Program-made: the position numbers and the translations under genes
Shown here: one piece after another, positions 34,615-43,174 of the stretch
How positions within the stretch are numbered: position 1 is the first letter of the stretch
How the letters are laid out: each line of letters opens with the position of its first letter
The notes under the pieces: model-generated
Databases searched by the model: none
What the model was told of the DNA's origin: nothing
What the model saw: the letters and a program-made list of their open reading frames with translations, nothing else
Origin: Raoultibacter phocaeensis
GTDB lineage: Bacteria > Actinomycetota > Coriobacteriia > Coriobacteriales > Eggerthellaceae
DNA: 64,000 nucleotides
Assembly (NCBI RefSeq): GCF_901411515.1
Contig: NZ_CABDUX010000002.1
Span: 868,001-932,000, forward strand
Direction of reading: 5' to 3'

Positions 34615-35466
34615 ATGAACAGCCCTCGCGATACCTTCGTACTCCGCAACGGATACGAGATACCCTGCATCGGATTCGGCACGTGGCAAAGCCCTAACGA
34701 TGAGAAGACCATCGATGCCATCAACGTGGCCATCGACGCCGGATACCGCCATATCGACACTGCCGCCGCCTACGACAACGAAGAAGCGGTGGGGAAGGCC
34801 ATCAAGGGCCTTGAGATCCCCCGAAGCGAAGTATTCGTAACGAGCAAGCTCTGGAACAGCGAGCGAGGTTACGATACGGCGCTCAAGGCGTTCGATCAGT
34901 CGCTCAAGAAGCTCGGGCTCGACTACCTCGACCTGTATCTGATCCATTGGCCGGCCGCACGCGGTCCCGAGGATGAGTGGCAGAAAACCAATTCAGAAAC
35001 GTGGCGTGCGTTCGAGAAGCTTTACAAGGACGGCTATGTGAAAGCCATCGGCGTAAGCAACTTCAAACCGCATCACCTTGAAGCACTCATGAGCGAAAGC
35101 GAAATCGACCCGATGGTGAACCAGATCGAGATGCATCCCGGCTTCCCAGAGACCGAAACCAGGGATTTCTGCGATTTGAGCGGCATCCTCGTCGAAGCGT
35201 GGTCGCCGCTCGGATCGGGGCGCGTCCTCGATGACGACCGCTTGCTTGAGATAGCTGCCAACTACGGAGTCACGGTGGCGCAGCTGTGCATCCGCTGGAT
35301 CCTGCAAAACGGTGCGCTCCCGCTGCCGAAATCGCTTACGCCCGAGCGTATCCGCGAGAACGCCGACGTGTTCGGATTCGAGATCAGCAAAGAGGACATG
35401 CACAAGATCAACGAACTCGAGCAGTTCGGCATGTCGGGTCTCGATCCCGATGAGGTCACGTTCTAG
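34615..35466 (+). CDS. Aldo/keto reductase
   Basis: A 283-residue NADPH-dependent reductase of carbonyl compounds. The catalytic tetrad is visible: Asp in DAGYRHIDTAAAYDNE with Tyr, Lys in VTSKLW, and His in LIHWP. The C-terminal cofactor loop reads PLPKSLTPERIRENADVF. This is the AKR5-like 2,5-diketo-gluconate-reductase type, with broad substrate range. It is transcribed alone and ends at a bidirectional terminator. Confidence 0.93.
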   Translation: MNSPRDTFVLRNGYEIPCIGFGTWQSPNDEKTIDAINVAIDAGYRHIDTAAAYDNEEAVGKAIKGLEIPRSEVFVTSKLWNSERGYDTALKAFDQSLKKLGLDYLDLYLIHWPAARGPEDEWQKTNSETWRAFEKLYKDGYVKAIGVSNFKPHHLEALMSESEIDPMVNQIEMHPGFPETETRDFCDLSGILVEAWSPLGSGRVLDDDRLLEIAANYGVTVAQLCIRWILQNGALPLPKSLTPERIRENADVFGFEISKEDMHKINELEQFGMSGLDPDEVTF

Positions 35467-35482
35467 GAGATCGAAACCTTGG

Positions 35483-35521
35483 AAAACGAAAGCCGCCGAT
35501 CGATTCGGCGGCTTTCGTTTT
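35483..35521. terminator. Bidirectional terminator
   Basis: AAAACGAAAGCCGCCGA (35483-35499) and TCGGCGGCTTTCGTTTT (35505-35521) form a perfect 17-bp stem ending in a T-run on both strands. It serves the aldo/keto reductase (plus) and the lipoprotein gene (minus). Confidence 0.9.
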
Positions 35522-35544
35522 GCGGGCATGCGCAACCTGTTTGC

Positions 35545-36111
35545 TTAGAGGGCGATCGGCAGTTTCACTTCGACTTTGTCTTTGATAAGGTTGTCGAAGA
35601 CGATGAAGTAATCACCGTTGTCCTCGTACAGGACGTGCATGGTCGATTCGATGGTTGCACCCGGTCGTGCGTCGCCTGCGAAACCGATGTTGGAATCAGA
35701 GAAGAAGCTCGATACGTCTTCGAGCTGCGTTCCGCTCGGACCGAAGGCTTTGTAGTAGAACATGTTGAGGCCTTTGGTCTCATCGGAGTTGTTGGTCACC
35801 GAAATCGGTATTGCGATGACGGTCGCTCCGTCATGGTCGCTGAATTGGTTTTCCAACGTAGCTGTCTGAATACCGGAGCCCAGCGTAATCGTGAGTCCAT
35901 CGAATTCGAACGGCGTGTCGAAAGTGATTTCAGCGGGTGCTTCGGGCTGTGCCGGTTCGTTGTTCTGCTCGGCCGAGCTCGAAGAACCCGCATCCTGGCT
36001 TCCCGAAGATGCGTCGTTCGAGCCTGAGTCGGCTCCCGAACAACCGGCGAGTGCGAGCGCCATGATGCAAATGGCTGCGCACAAAGCGATCAGTCTGTAC
36101 TTTGCTTTCAC
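35545..36111 (-). CDS. DUF4352-like surface lipoprotein
   Basis: A 188-residue protein with a lipoprotein signal (LALAGC, lipidated Cys near residue 24), a Ser/Gly/Asp/Gln-rich linker to about residue 55, and a beta-rich C-terminal domain (IPISVTNNSDETKGLNMFYYKAFGPSG) that looks like DUF4352, an immunoglobulin-like fold found in Gram-positive lipoproteins. Function unknown. It is divergent from the XRE/kinase genes and shares their inverted-repeat region. Confidence 0.8.
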   Translation of the reverse strand: MKAKYRLIALCAAICIMALALAGCSGADSGSNDASSGSQDAGSSSSAEQNNEPAQPEAPAEITFDTPFEFDGLTITLGSGIQTATLENQFSDHDGATVIAIPISVTNNSDETKGLNMFYYKAFGPSGTQLEDVSSFFSDSNIGFAGDARPGATIESTMHVLYEDNGDYFIVFDNLIKDKVEVKLPIAL

Positions 36112-36182
36112 GTGAGTGTCCTCTCTCTTGTTGTATCCGGTTAGGATATAGATCGATCATAGGGAAGCAGCCTCGCTTGTTC

Positions 36183-36255
36183 ATTAGCTGACAGCTAATA
36201 AAAGGCGAGCGGATGCCCGCGATTTTTCCGTTGCGGGCATTAGCCGTGAGCTAAT
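36183..36255. promoter_or_regulatory. Two 17-bp inverted repeats (ATTAGC...GCTAAT) around a hairpin
   Basis: ATTAGCTGACAGCTAAT (36183-36199) and ATTAGCCGTGAGCTAAT (36239-36255) are 56 bases apart, both dyads with ATTAGC/GCTAAT arms. Between them ATGCCCGC (36213-36220) can pair with GCGGGCAT (36233-36240), which overlaps the second dyad. They lie between the divergent lipoprotein gene and the XRE gene, so they are candidate operators for both. Confidence 0.6.
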
Positions 36256-36358
36256 GAAATGGCGTTTCGTTTTGACTAGCATTATCGAAACTGGGCGACT
36301 ATTCTTTTTGGCCAAAGCACGGCGATTCGGCTCGTACCCAGAAAGGCGAATCGCTACA

Positions 36359-36814
36359 ATGGAGCAATCGGTGATCCGCAAAAGAAAGCGACGAATGAAA
36401 GAACCTTTAACAGAAGAACTCCTCCAAGAGCTGCTCGCCTCGCCCGACCCGCTTCGATTTGCCGACAAGCACCGCATCGGCAAGCGCAACCTTCCCGAAT
36501 ACCTGCAGCAGCTTCTAGACGAAAAGGGGCTTGTTCGTTCTGCTGTGGTGCGCGAGGCGGGTATAAACGAAACATTCGGTTATCAGATATTCATGGGCCA
36601 GAGAAACGCTTCGCGCGACAAGATTCTCCAGCTCGCCTTTGCGATGGGGCTTACCCTTACAGAATCGAACCGCCTGCTGCAAGCGGCGGGAGTGAACGAG
36701 CTGTACTGCAAGAACCGACGCGACGCGATCATAATCTTTTGTTTGGACAAGGGCTATTCCCTTCAGAAAACCGACGAGGAGCTCTACCGCTTCGGCGAAG
36801 AGACCATCTGCTAA
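36359..36814 (+). CDS. XRE-like helix-turn-helix protein paired with a kinase
   Basis: A 151-residue protein. The central part (VVREAGINETFGYQIFMGQRNASRDKILQLAFAM, about residues 60-93) has the spacing of a helix-turn-helix of the Xre/Cro type, followed by LTLTESNRLLQAAGVNELY. N-terminal 50 residues are helical and charged. It starts ten bases upstream of the Ser/Thr kinase gene, so the two probably form a signalling pair in which the kinase may phosphorylate this protein (inference). The ATG at 36359 follows GAAAGG at 11 bases; the in-frame ATG at 36395 is an alternative start. The inverted repeats upstream may be its own operators. Confidence 0.75.
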   Translation: MEQSVIRKRKRRMKEPLTEELLQELLASPDPLRFADKHRIGKRNLPEYLQQLLDEKGLVRSAVVREAGINETFGYQIFMGQRNASRDKILQLAFAMGLTLTESNRLLQAAGVNELYCKNRRDAIIIFCLDKGYSLQKTDEELYRFGEETIC

Positions 36815-36824
36815 GATACTCTGC

Positions 36825-38087
36825 ATGACCTACGACGAGCTATCCGAACACCTCAATGCCCTTCAGCGCGATGACTGCTATCGCGTTGATGTTGTCATGA
36901 AGGAAAGTCCCTACGAAGTAACGGAGAAAGTGTACTTCGTCGGGGCAAACGGATCTGAGCAAGGTCCTTTTGTAAGGAAACGCATACAAGCGGAAAGCAG
37001 CCTCGGTTCGGCATATGAGAGCCTCTACGATGCGCAGAAGAGCGGGCGGCGGTTCTCGTATATCCCGCGTCTCGTCGAGTGCTACTCGACGGGAGACGAG
37101 CGCATCGTCGTCATGGAATACGTGCAAGGCGAGACCTTGCAGGAAGTGGTGTATCGGTGCGATCCCTCGATCGCGCTTGCGGTCGACCTGTTTCCCCGCA
37201 TATGCGAAGCGGTCAGGGAGCTTCATACCTCGTTCTCGCCGCCTTTGATCCACCGGGATCTCAAGCCGTCGAACATCATGGTTTCGCAAGACAGCTTGAC
37301 GGTCATCGATTTCGGAATCGCACGATCCTTCAAAGCGGGCGCAGAGGCGGACACGAAGCAGTTCGGTACGAAAGCGTACGCGCCGCCCGAGCAATTCGGG
37401 TTCGGGCAGACCGATGAGCGAAGCGACGTGTACGCGCTCGGCATGCTTTTGTACTTCTGTCTGACGGAGAAGACGCCGGATGCGAAGGCGCGTGCAGCGT
37501 CGTTTAGCGCACCGTGCATACCCGAGCGGTTCAGGCAGGTTATTGAGAGAGCGGTCGAACTCGATCCGGCGGACCGGTTCCAGTCGGTGGAAGCGCTGAT
37601 GGACGCCTTCGCGAAAGTTGCCGGTTCGGTATCGCCGCTTGCGGAGCCTTCCGTTTTGCAGCCGGTATACGTCAACGGGCAGTCTTCAAACGTCCCAAGT
37701 CGCGCGGTGCGCGAGGAAGCGGCGCGCATGGGCGCAGGGAAGGCGGGCGGCTTTCTGTCCCGTATTCCGAAAGGCCTGGGCGTTGCGTGGGATGTGTTCT
37801 TGCTCGCAGTGCTTGCGCTGTTCGTGGCTACGGCGGTCAGGATAACGATTGCGCCGGATCCGACTTCGGCATTCGCCGAAAACTCGCTACTCAGCCGGGC
37901 GTTGACTTACGGGTCTGTGCTCATGCTCTTCTTCGTTCCGCTCCTATACGTCGTTTCAGACAGAAGGCCGCTCAAAAGATTCGTGCCGTTCTTGGAGAAA
38001 TCGAGCTTCTTGAAAGATCTCGTGTTCTTTTTCGCATGTATCGTAGCTTTGTTCGTTGCCGCCATGCTCATCATGACGATCCCCTGA
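36825..38087 (+). CDS. Membrane Ser/Thr protein kinase
   Basis: A 420-residue Hanks-type kinase. The catalytic loop is IHRDLKPSNIMV, the DFG motif is VIDFGIARS, and TKAYAPPEQFGFG is the activation-segment APE equivalent. The glycine-rich loop is unusual (VGANGSEQGPFVRKRI). About residues 320-420 contain three hydrophobic segments, so the kinase domain faces the cytoplasm and the C-terminus is membrane-embedded; no PASTA repeats. It follows an XRE-like gene by ten bases, and probably acts with it. Confidence 0.9.
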   Translation: MTYDELSEHLNALQRDDCYRVDVVMKESPYEVTEKVYFVGANGSEQGPFVRKRIQAESSLGSAYESLYDAQKSGRRFSYIPRLVECYSTGDERIVVMEYVQGETLQEVVYRCDPSIALAVDLFPRICEAVRELHTSFSPPLIHRDLKPSNIMVSQDSLTVIDFGIARSFKAGAEADTKQFGTKAYAPPEQFGFGQTDERSDVYALGMLLYFCLTEKTPDAKARAASFSAPCIPERFRQVIERAVELDPADRFQSVEALMDAFAKVAGSVSPLAEPSVLQPVYVNGQSSNVPSRAVREEAARMGAGKAGGFLSRIPKGLGVAWDVFLLAVLALFVATAVRITIAPDPTSAFAENSLLSRALTYGSVLMLFFVPLLYVVSDRRPLKRFVPFLEKSSFLKDLVFFFACIVALFVAAMLIMTIP

Positions 38088-38399
38088 GTGCTGTAAAAGG
38101 GCGATGCCATTTCTTAAGGTTTATGCAGTCGATTGCGAATTTTTTAGTCTTTTCCCCTGATGGGGTTCGTGGCTACTGCGATCAGTGATACCATACCTTT
38201 TCAGTTATTGTTTCTATTCGGAAGCGGATTGCTTTCGATTATACAGGCTCTGAGCATCGGGATGACCGCTCTTCGGCGGTTCGGCATCCATCAGCAGACA
38301 TATCGAGCGGCACGCGCAGCGCGCATGAACGGATACCTGCATACTCAACACTGCCTGTCCCGTCTGAAAAGACGCGCAAAGAGGTGAAGGGAGAACGAT
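38088..38399. other. 312-bp gap between kinase and kamA genes
   Basis: No well-supported gene. A short hairpin CCCC-TGAT-GGGG near 38155-38166, just after a T-rich stretch, may mark the end of the kinase transcript. A frame at 38160-38387 gives a 75-residue peptide with one hydrophobic segment (LLFLFGSGLLSIIQALSIGM), but it lacks a ribosome site and I do not call it. AAGGGAG close to 38390 is the kamA ribosome site. Confidence 0.4.
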
Positions 38400-39491
38400 T
38401 TGAGCTGGCGAAACGAAATGAGGGAATGCGTTAGAACGCTTGAAGATCTGCAGACGTACATCACGTTCGACGAAGGCGAACAGGAAAAGATTGCCGAGAT
38501 ACTCGATCATGCCCCCATGGCCGTTCCCCCGTACTACCTCTCGCTCATCGATTTCGACGACCCCGACGACCCCATTCGCAAGCTCGCCATTCCCTCCTTG
38601 CGCGAAGCCGATCCATCGGGAAGCCTCGACACGTCGGGCGAGGCGGATAACACGGTTGTCGTAGGGCTGCAGCATAAGTACCGTGAAACGGCGATGATGC
38701 TCTCGACCAACGAGTGCGCGATGTACTGCCGACATTGCTTCAGAAAGCGCCTTGTCGGCTTGCCAGACGAAGGCATAGCCCATGACCTCGATGCGGTGCG
38801 CTCGTACCTCATGGATCATCCCGAGATTACCAACGTGCTTGTGAGCGGGGGAGATGCGCTTCTGAACTCCAACGCGCGCATTGAAGCCATACTATCGATG
38901 CTCACCGATATCCCGCATCTCGATTTCATCCGCATTGCCACACGCGTGCCGGTGACGCTTCCTTCGCGCATAACCACCGATGACGATCTGCTCGGCATCC
39001 TCGCTCGATACCGTGAGAAAAAGCAGCTGTTCATGGTCACGCAGTTCGACCATCCTCGTGAGATCACGTCTGAAGCTGCGGCAGCGGTGCGGGCTGTTCT
39101 CGATCGAGGCATTCCCGTGCGTAACCAGACGGTTCTTCTGCGCGGCATCAACGACGATCCGGCTGTTTTGGGAAGCTTGCTGCAAAAGCTCACCTCGATC
39201 GGGGCCGAGCCGTACTACGTGTTTCAGTGCCGTCCCGTTACCGGCGTGAAGAGCCAGTTCCAAGTACCTCTCAAGGAAGGCTGCCGCATCATCGAGGGCG
39301 CGAAGGCGATCCAGAACGGTATCGGCAAGTCGTTTCGCTACTGCATGTCGCATGTGACGGGCAAGATCGAGATTCTCGGAGAACTGTCCGACGGTTCGAT
39401 GGCGTTCAAATACCACGAGGCCAAGGATCGCGAAAACCTCGGGCGCGTGTTCACCCGCGAGGTCGCCGACGATCAAGCGTGGTTCGAATAG
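38400..39491 (+). CDS. KamA-type radical SAM protein (lysine 2,3-aminomutase family)
   Basis: A 363-residue radical SAM protein. Cluster motif is CAMYCRHCFRKR (about residues 107-118) and downstream blocks VLVSGGDALL, RIATRVPVTLPSRI and CRPVTGVKSQFQVPL match lysine 2,3-aminomutase-family proteins. These need PLP and SAM and move an amino group between carbons. It is shorter than classical clostridial KamA (about 416), so could be EpmB-like or a different aminomutase. TTG start at 38400 follows AAGGGAG. An APC amino-acid permease follows, which suggests import of a related amino acid. Confidence 0.82.
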   Translation: MSWRNEMRECVRTLEDLQTYITFDEGEQEKIAEILDHAPMAVPPYYLSLIDFDDPDDPIRKLAIPSLREADPSGSLDTSGEADNTVVVGLQHKYRETAMMLSTNECAMYCRHCFRKRLVGLPDEGIAHDLDAVRSYLMDHPEITNVLVSGGDALLNSNARIEAILSMLTDIPHLDFIRIATRVPVTLPSRITTDDDLLGILARYREKKQLFMVTQFDHPREITSEAAAAVRAVLDRGIPVRNQTVLLRGINDDPAVLGSLLQKLTSIGAEPYYVFQCRPVTGVKSQFQVPLKEGCRIIEGAKAIQNGIGKSFRYCMSHVTGKIEILGELSDGSMAFKYHEAKDRENLGRVFTREVADDQAWFE

Positions 39492-39602
39492 CCTGCGGCA
39501 CCGTCGAACAGGTGCACACGTAGCGAAACGAAACGATAACGGCATATCAAGCATCGAATGACAGTGCTCGATAGCCTTCCTTCCCAAGAGTAAAGTAGGG
39601 AA

Positions 39603-39635
39603 CGGCAAGCCACCACCCTGTACCCGGCCTTGCCG
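39603..39635 (+). promoter_or_regulatory. Hairpin overlapping the permease ribosome site
   Basis: CGGCAAG (39603-39609) pairs with CTTGCCG (39629-39635). The 3' arm abuts GCAGGAGG, the permease ribosome site, so folding could limit ribosome access. No known riboswitch class is recognisable. Confidence 0.35.
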
Positions 39636-39650
39636 CAGGAGGCCAATGTC

Positions 39651-41024
39651 ATGCAAGGAAAACCGGCGACGGCAGATTCCGTCGCGCCGTCGAAGGGCGC
39701 ACCGCAACTCAAGAAGGTCATGTCGGTTTCCGATATGGTCGTGTACGGACTCATCTTCATGGTCCCCATTGCGCCGTTCGGCATTTACGGCGGCATCTTT
39801 ACCGAATCGGGCGGCATGCCGACGCTCGTGTACATCGTCGGCACGCTGGCCATGGCGTTCACGGCGCTCTCCTACGCTTCGCTCGGCAGGGAGTTTCCCG
39901 TTTCGGGTTCGGTGTACGCGTATGCGAGCAGGGCGATTAATCCCGGTGTTGGCTTTTTGACCGGGTGGGCTCTCATGCTCGATTACATCTTGAGTCCCGT
40001 ATTGCTCTACGTGGTCTCGTCGACGGCGCTCCACGGAATCGTTCCCGAAGTGCCTGCCTGGGTATTCGGCGTCGTATTCGTGGTAGCCAATACGTTCGTG
40101 AACGTGCGGGGCATCGAGACCGCTTCGATCGTAAACCGCATCGCGCTTGTGCTCGAGATACTCTGCCTCGCCGTGTTCGTGGTGCTCGGCGTGCACTGGC
40201 TCATGACCGACCCCGCCTCGCAAGGGTTCTCCCTCAAGCCGATATTCAACGCCGAGACGTTCGATCCGAACCTTGTCATGGCTGCTGTTTCCCTCGGTGT
40301 GCTGTCGTTTCTCGGATTCGACGGCATAGCGACGCTTGCTGAAGAAGCCAAAGATTCCCGCAGGGGTCCCGGTCGTGCGATGATGGTCTCGCTTGCTATC
40401 GTAGGCACGCTGTTCGCTGTGCAAACCTACATCGCAGGTTGCATCAGCCCCGACGGTGCTGTGTTCGCACACGATCAGGACAACGCCTTCTACCTCGTCG
40501 CCGGGGTGGCGGGCGGCAAGGCGCTTTCGATCACCTGCGCGCTTGCTACGGCGCTTTCATGGGGCATCTTCACGGCGCTTGCAGCTCAAACGGCCATATC
40601 GCGCATTTTGTTCGCCATGGGGCGCGACGGCAACCTGCCCCATGTGCTTGCGAAGGTCCATCCGAAATACAAGACGCCGTATGTGGCGACCCTGTTCGTC
40701 GGTGTCGTATCGCTTGTCCTGGTGCTCGTGCTCGGCAGATTCGGCACCGATACGATATCGCTGTTCGTGAACTTCGGGGCGCTTTCGGCCTTCCTTGTGT
40801 TGCATGGTACGGTTATCTGGTATTTCTTCATCAAGAAACGCGACGGCAAAGTGTTTTTGCATCTAGTATGCCCGCTAATCGGCTTCGCCGTGATCGGCTA
40901 CACCTGGATAAGCTTGAGCTTGCCCGCAAAGCTGCTCGGCGTGTCGTGGGTTGCCGTCGGGGCTTTGTACTACCTCATCATGCGCAAGGTGCTGAAGAAA
41001 GACGTACGGATCACGGGGGCATGA
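39651..41024 (+). CDS. APC-family amino acid permease
   Basis: A 457-residue membrane protein with about 12 hydrophobic helices. The first begins at about residue 28 (VSDMVVYGLIFMVPIAPFGIYG), and FTALSYASLGREFPVSGSVYAYASRAI matches the APC superfamily. It imports or exchanges amino acids or amines. The ATG at 39651 follows AGGAGG by eight bases; an upstream TTG at 39630 is unlikely as it lies before the ribosome site. It follows kamA by 159 bases and may supply its substrate (inference). Confidence 0.88.
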   Translation: MQGKPATADSVAPSKGAPQLKKVMSVSDMVVYGLIFMVPIAPFGIYGGIFTESGGMPTLVYIVGTLAMAFTALSYASLGREFPVSGSVYAYASRAINPGVGFLTGWALMLDYILSPVLLYVVSSTALHGIVPEVPAWVFGVVFVVANTFVNVRGIETASIVNRIALVLEILCLAVFVVLGVHWLMTDPASQGFSLKPIFNAETFDPNLVMAAVSLGVLSFLGFDGIATLAEEAKDSRRGPGRAMMVSLAIVGTLFAVQTYIAGCISPDGAVFAHDQDNAFYLVAGVAGGKALSITCALATALSWGIFTALAAQTAISRILFAMGRDGNLPHVLAKVHPKYKTPYVATLFVGVVSLVLVLVLGRFGTDTISLFVNFGALSAFLVLHGTVIWYFFIKKRDGKVFLHLVCPLIGFAVIGYTWISLSLPAKLLGVSWVAVGALYYLIMRKVLKKDVRITGA

Positions 41025-41141
41025 GGAAACGCGGATGCCGTTCCCGAAAGGAAAGCGGAACGTTGCAGAATTCTGCTCGGAACCGCCCGCGGTTACGCTA
41101 TCATGATCAAGCGCCTCGTTCAGGGCGCGGTTCTCTTATGC

Positions 41142-41238
41142 GGAGATGGATGGGTCCTGGTGGGCCCCGCGGCCTTCAAAGCCGTTGCGAGGCGCGCAGA
41201 ACGTCTTGGATGTGTTCGATTCGCATGCATCTCCGCCA
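41142..41238 (+). tRNA. selC: tRNA-Sec (anticodon TCA)
   Basis: The sequence folds as a selenocysteine tRNA. The acceptor arms are GGAGATG (41142-41148) and CATCTCC (41228-41234), followed by G and an encoded CCA. The anticodon loop is CTTCAAA, giving anticodon TCA for UGA. A long variable arm (GAGGCG with CGTCTT) and a T arm (ATGTG with CGCAT around TTCGATT) are present. Total about 97 bases, longer than normal tRNAs, as expected. It ends 13 bases before the convergent selB stop, so it belongs to the selenocysteine island. The exact edges were set by eye. Confidence 0.92.
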
Positions 41239-41251
41239 TGTTCTTACCTGA

Positions 41252-43174
41252 TCATCGCAGATAGCGCAAATCCCCTTCGCGGCGCGTCATGCCCCGCGCG
41301 TCGAAGTACTCGAGCAGGGGGATGGCGTACTTGCGGCTCGTTCCCATCGCCTCCTTGAGATCGGCTGCGGTTGCCGGGCCGGCTTCGAGGCGCTCGCGTG
41401 CGGCTGCCTCGAGATGCGCAAGCGCCGAAGCGTCGAAAGAGAATTCCTGGCCGATGCGCTTTGCGAATCCCCGCTTCTCGAGCTCGCCTAATGCGCGATG
41501 GGCGAGCGACGGATCGACGCCGCTCGCAGCGACGAGGTCGCTTACGCTCGGTGGCGCGGTGCCCGCATCGGCAAGCGATGCCTTAAGGTTGTCTACGGCA
41601 GCCTCGAGGGCTTTCTGGGCTCCCGCCCCCGCCCTCGGATGGCTGACTTCGCCGCCCGTTGCGATGGCCGCCCCCGCGACGACGGCATCGGCGAGCACGG
41701 CGTCGAAGGCTTCTTCGCCTGCGCGGGGCATGGTGCGCTGCCTGAGCGCATCTTTCGCAATGCCCGTTGCAGACGGATTCTCGGTATGAAACTTCATGAG
41801 GGCGTTCTCGAGGGCCGCCCGATGTCGCTGCAAAGCGGGTTTCGTGGTGTAGAAAGCTGCTCGGCCTTCGAGGCGGACGGCTTTGCCCTCGCGGACGAGC
41901 GCGTCGAGTTCGGCTCGGGCCGTCTCTTCGTCGACGCCCGAGCGATGTGCGATGTCGGCAGATGTCTGGGGTAGCGTCTCGAGGGCGAACGCGGCACGGA
42001 CGACGGCACCCTCGTCTTGCGCACGCAGCGCATCGAGCAGCGCTTCGGTATCGGGTTTCAAGGCGGTGGTCCGGCGCGGATGCGCTCTGAGCACCATGCC
42101 GCCCCCGATCACATGGACGGGGGAGAACGAGCGCATGACGAACCGATCGCGCCAGGCAACCGGCAATGCTTCGTCGAGGCGCACCTGCGCAAAGGCACGG
42201 TTTCCGCTTGCGAGCGAATCGGCGTCTCCGAAGAACAGAACGCGGCCGGTCACCTCGCGCGTACCGTGCGCAATGCGCACGCGGGTGCCGCTTTCCAGAG
42301 GCTTGGCGGCACCGGGGGCACCGAGGTAGGTGATGTCGGCATCGAAACGGTCGGTCGGCGAGAGGCTGTTCGGCAGGGCGACGAAATCGCCGGGGCGAAC
42401 CTCGTCGGTCGACACCGCGTTGAGGTTTAAGGCCGTGCGATGCCCCGCGACTGCCCGCTCGACGGATTCGCCATGAACCTGCATGCTGCGGATGCGTGTG
42501 CGCAGACCGCTCGGAAGCAGCTCGACTTCGTCGCCGACGGCGAAGCTTCCCGCCCAGAGCGTGCCGGTGACTACGGTGCCGGCTCCTTTGATCGTAAACG
42601 CGCGGTCGATCGGGAGCCGTGCGGTTCCGCCTGTTTTCGTATGCTGCGCTGCGCGTGCGGTGCGTTCGAGCGCTTCTGTCAGCTCTTCGAGGCCTCGTCC
42701 GGTACGGCTCGATACCGCCACGATGGGCGCATCGGAAAACGGCGAATCGGCCAGCCGCGCGCGCACTTCGTCTGCCATGAAGATGAGCCATTCCTCGTCG
42801 ACGAGGTCGGCCTTGGTGAGCGCGATGACGCCGGCGCTGATACCGAGCAGCTCGAGCACAGAGAGATGCTCGACGGTCTGCGGCATGATGCCGTCGTCGG
42901 CTGCGATGCATATGAGGGCCAGATCGATGCCGGTGGCGCCGGCGATCATCTGCCGCACGAACCGCTCGTGGCCCGGTACGTCGACGACCCCGAGCGCGTC
43001 TCCGCCCGGAAGCTCGAGGCGTGCGAAACCGAGCTCGATCGTGATGCCGCGCTTCTTCTCTTCGATAAGCCTGTCGGGGTCGGTGCCTGTGAGCGCGCGC
43101 ACGAGCGACGATTTGCCGTGGTCGATGTGGCCTGCGGTGCCGAGTACGAGATCTCGTGATGCTTCGGTGCTCAT
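41252..43174 (-). CDS. selB: Selenocysteine-specific elongation factor SelB
   Basis: A 640-residue GTPase that delivers Sec-tRNA to the ribosome at UGA codons marked by a SECIS. G motifs are GTAGHIDHGKSSLV (P-loop), RGITI, DVPGHERFV and TKAD. Domains II and III follow, and the C-terminal third (from about residue 380) looks like the four winged-helix domains that bind the SECIS hairpin. The ATG overlaps the selA stop by four bases (ATGA), so it is translated with selA. The 3' end faces selC. Confidence 0.95.
   Translation of the reverse strand: MSTEASRDLVLGTAGHIDHGKSSLVRALTGTDPDRLIEEKKRGITIELGFARLELPGGDALGVVDVPGHERFVRQMIAGATGIDLALICIAADDGIMPQTVEHLSVLELLGISAGVIALTKADLVDEEWLIFMADEVRARLADSPFSDAPIVAVSSRTGRGLEELTEALERTARAAQHTKTGGTARLPIDRAFTIKGAGTVVTGTLWAGSFAVGDEVELLPSGLRTRIRSMQVHGESVERAVAGHRTALNLNAVSTDEVRPGDFVALPNSLSPTDRFDADITYLGAPGAAKPLESGTRVRIAHGTREVTGRVLFFGDADSLASGNRAFAQVRLDEALPVAWRDRFVMRSFSPVHVIGGGMVLRAHPRRTTALKPDTEALLDALRAQDEGAVVRAAFALETLPQTSADIAHRSGVDEETARAELDALVREGKAVRLEGRAAFYTTKPALQRHRAALENALMKFHTENPSATGIAKDALRQRTMPRAGEEAFDAVLADAVVAGAAIATGGEVSHPRAGAGAQKALEAAVDNLKASLADAGTAPPSVSDLVAASGVDPSLAHRALGELEKRGFAKRIGQEFSFDASALAHLEAAARERLEAGPATAADLKEAMGTSRKYAIPLLEYFDARGMTRREGDLRYLR

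Noticed and set aside
38160-38387. Possible 75-residue membrane peptide before kamA
   Set aside because: One hydrophobic segment but no ribosome site or recognised family; left as an unannotated frame.
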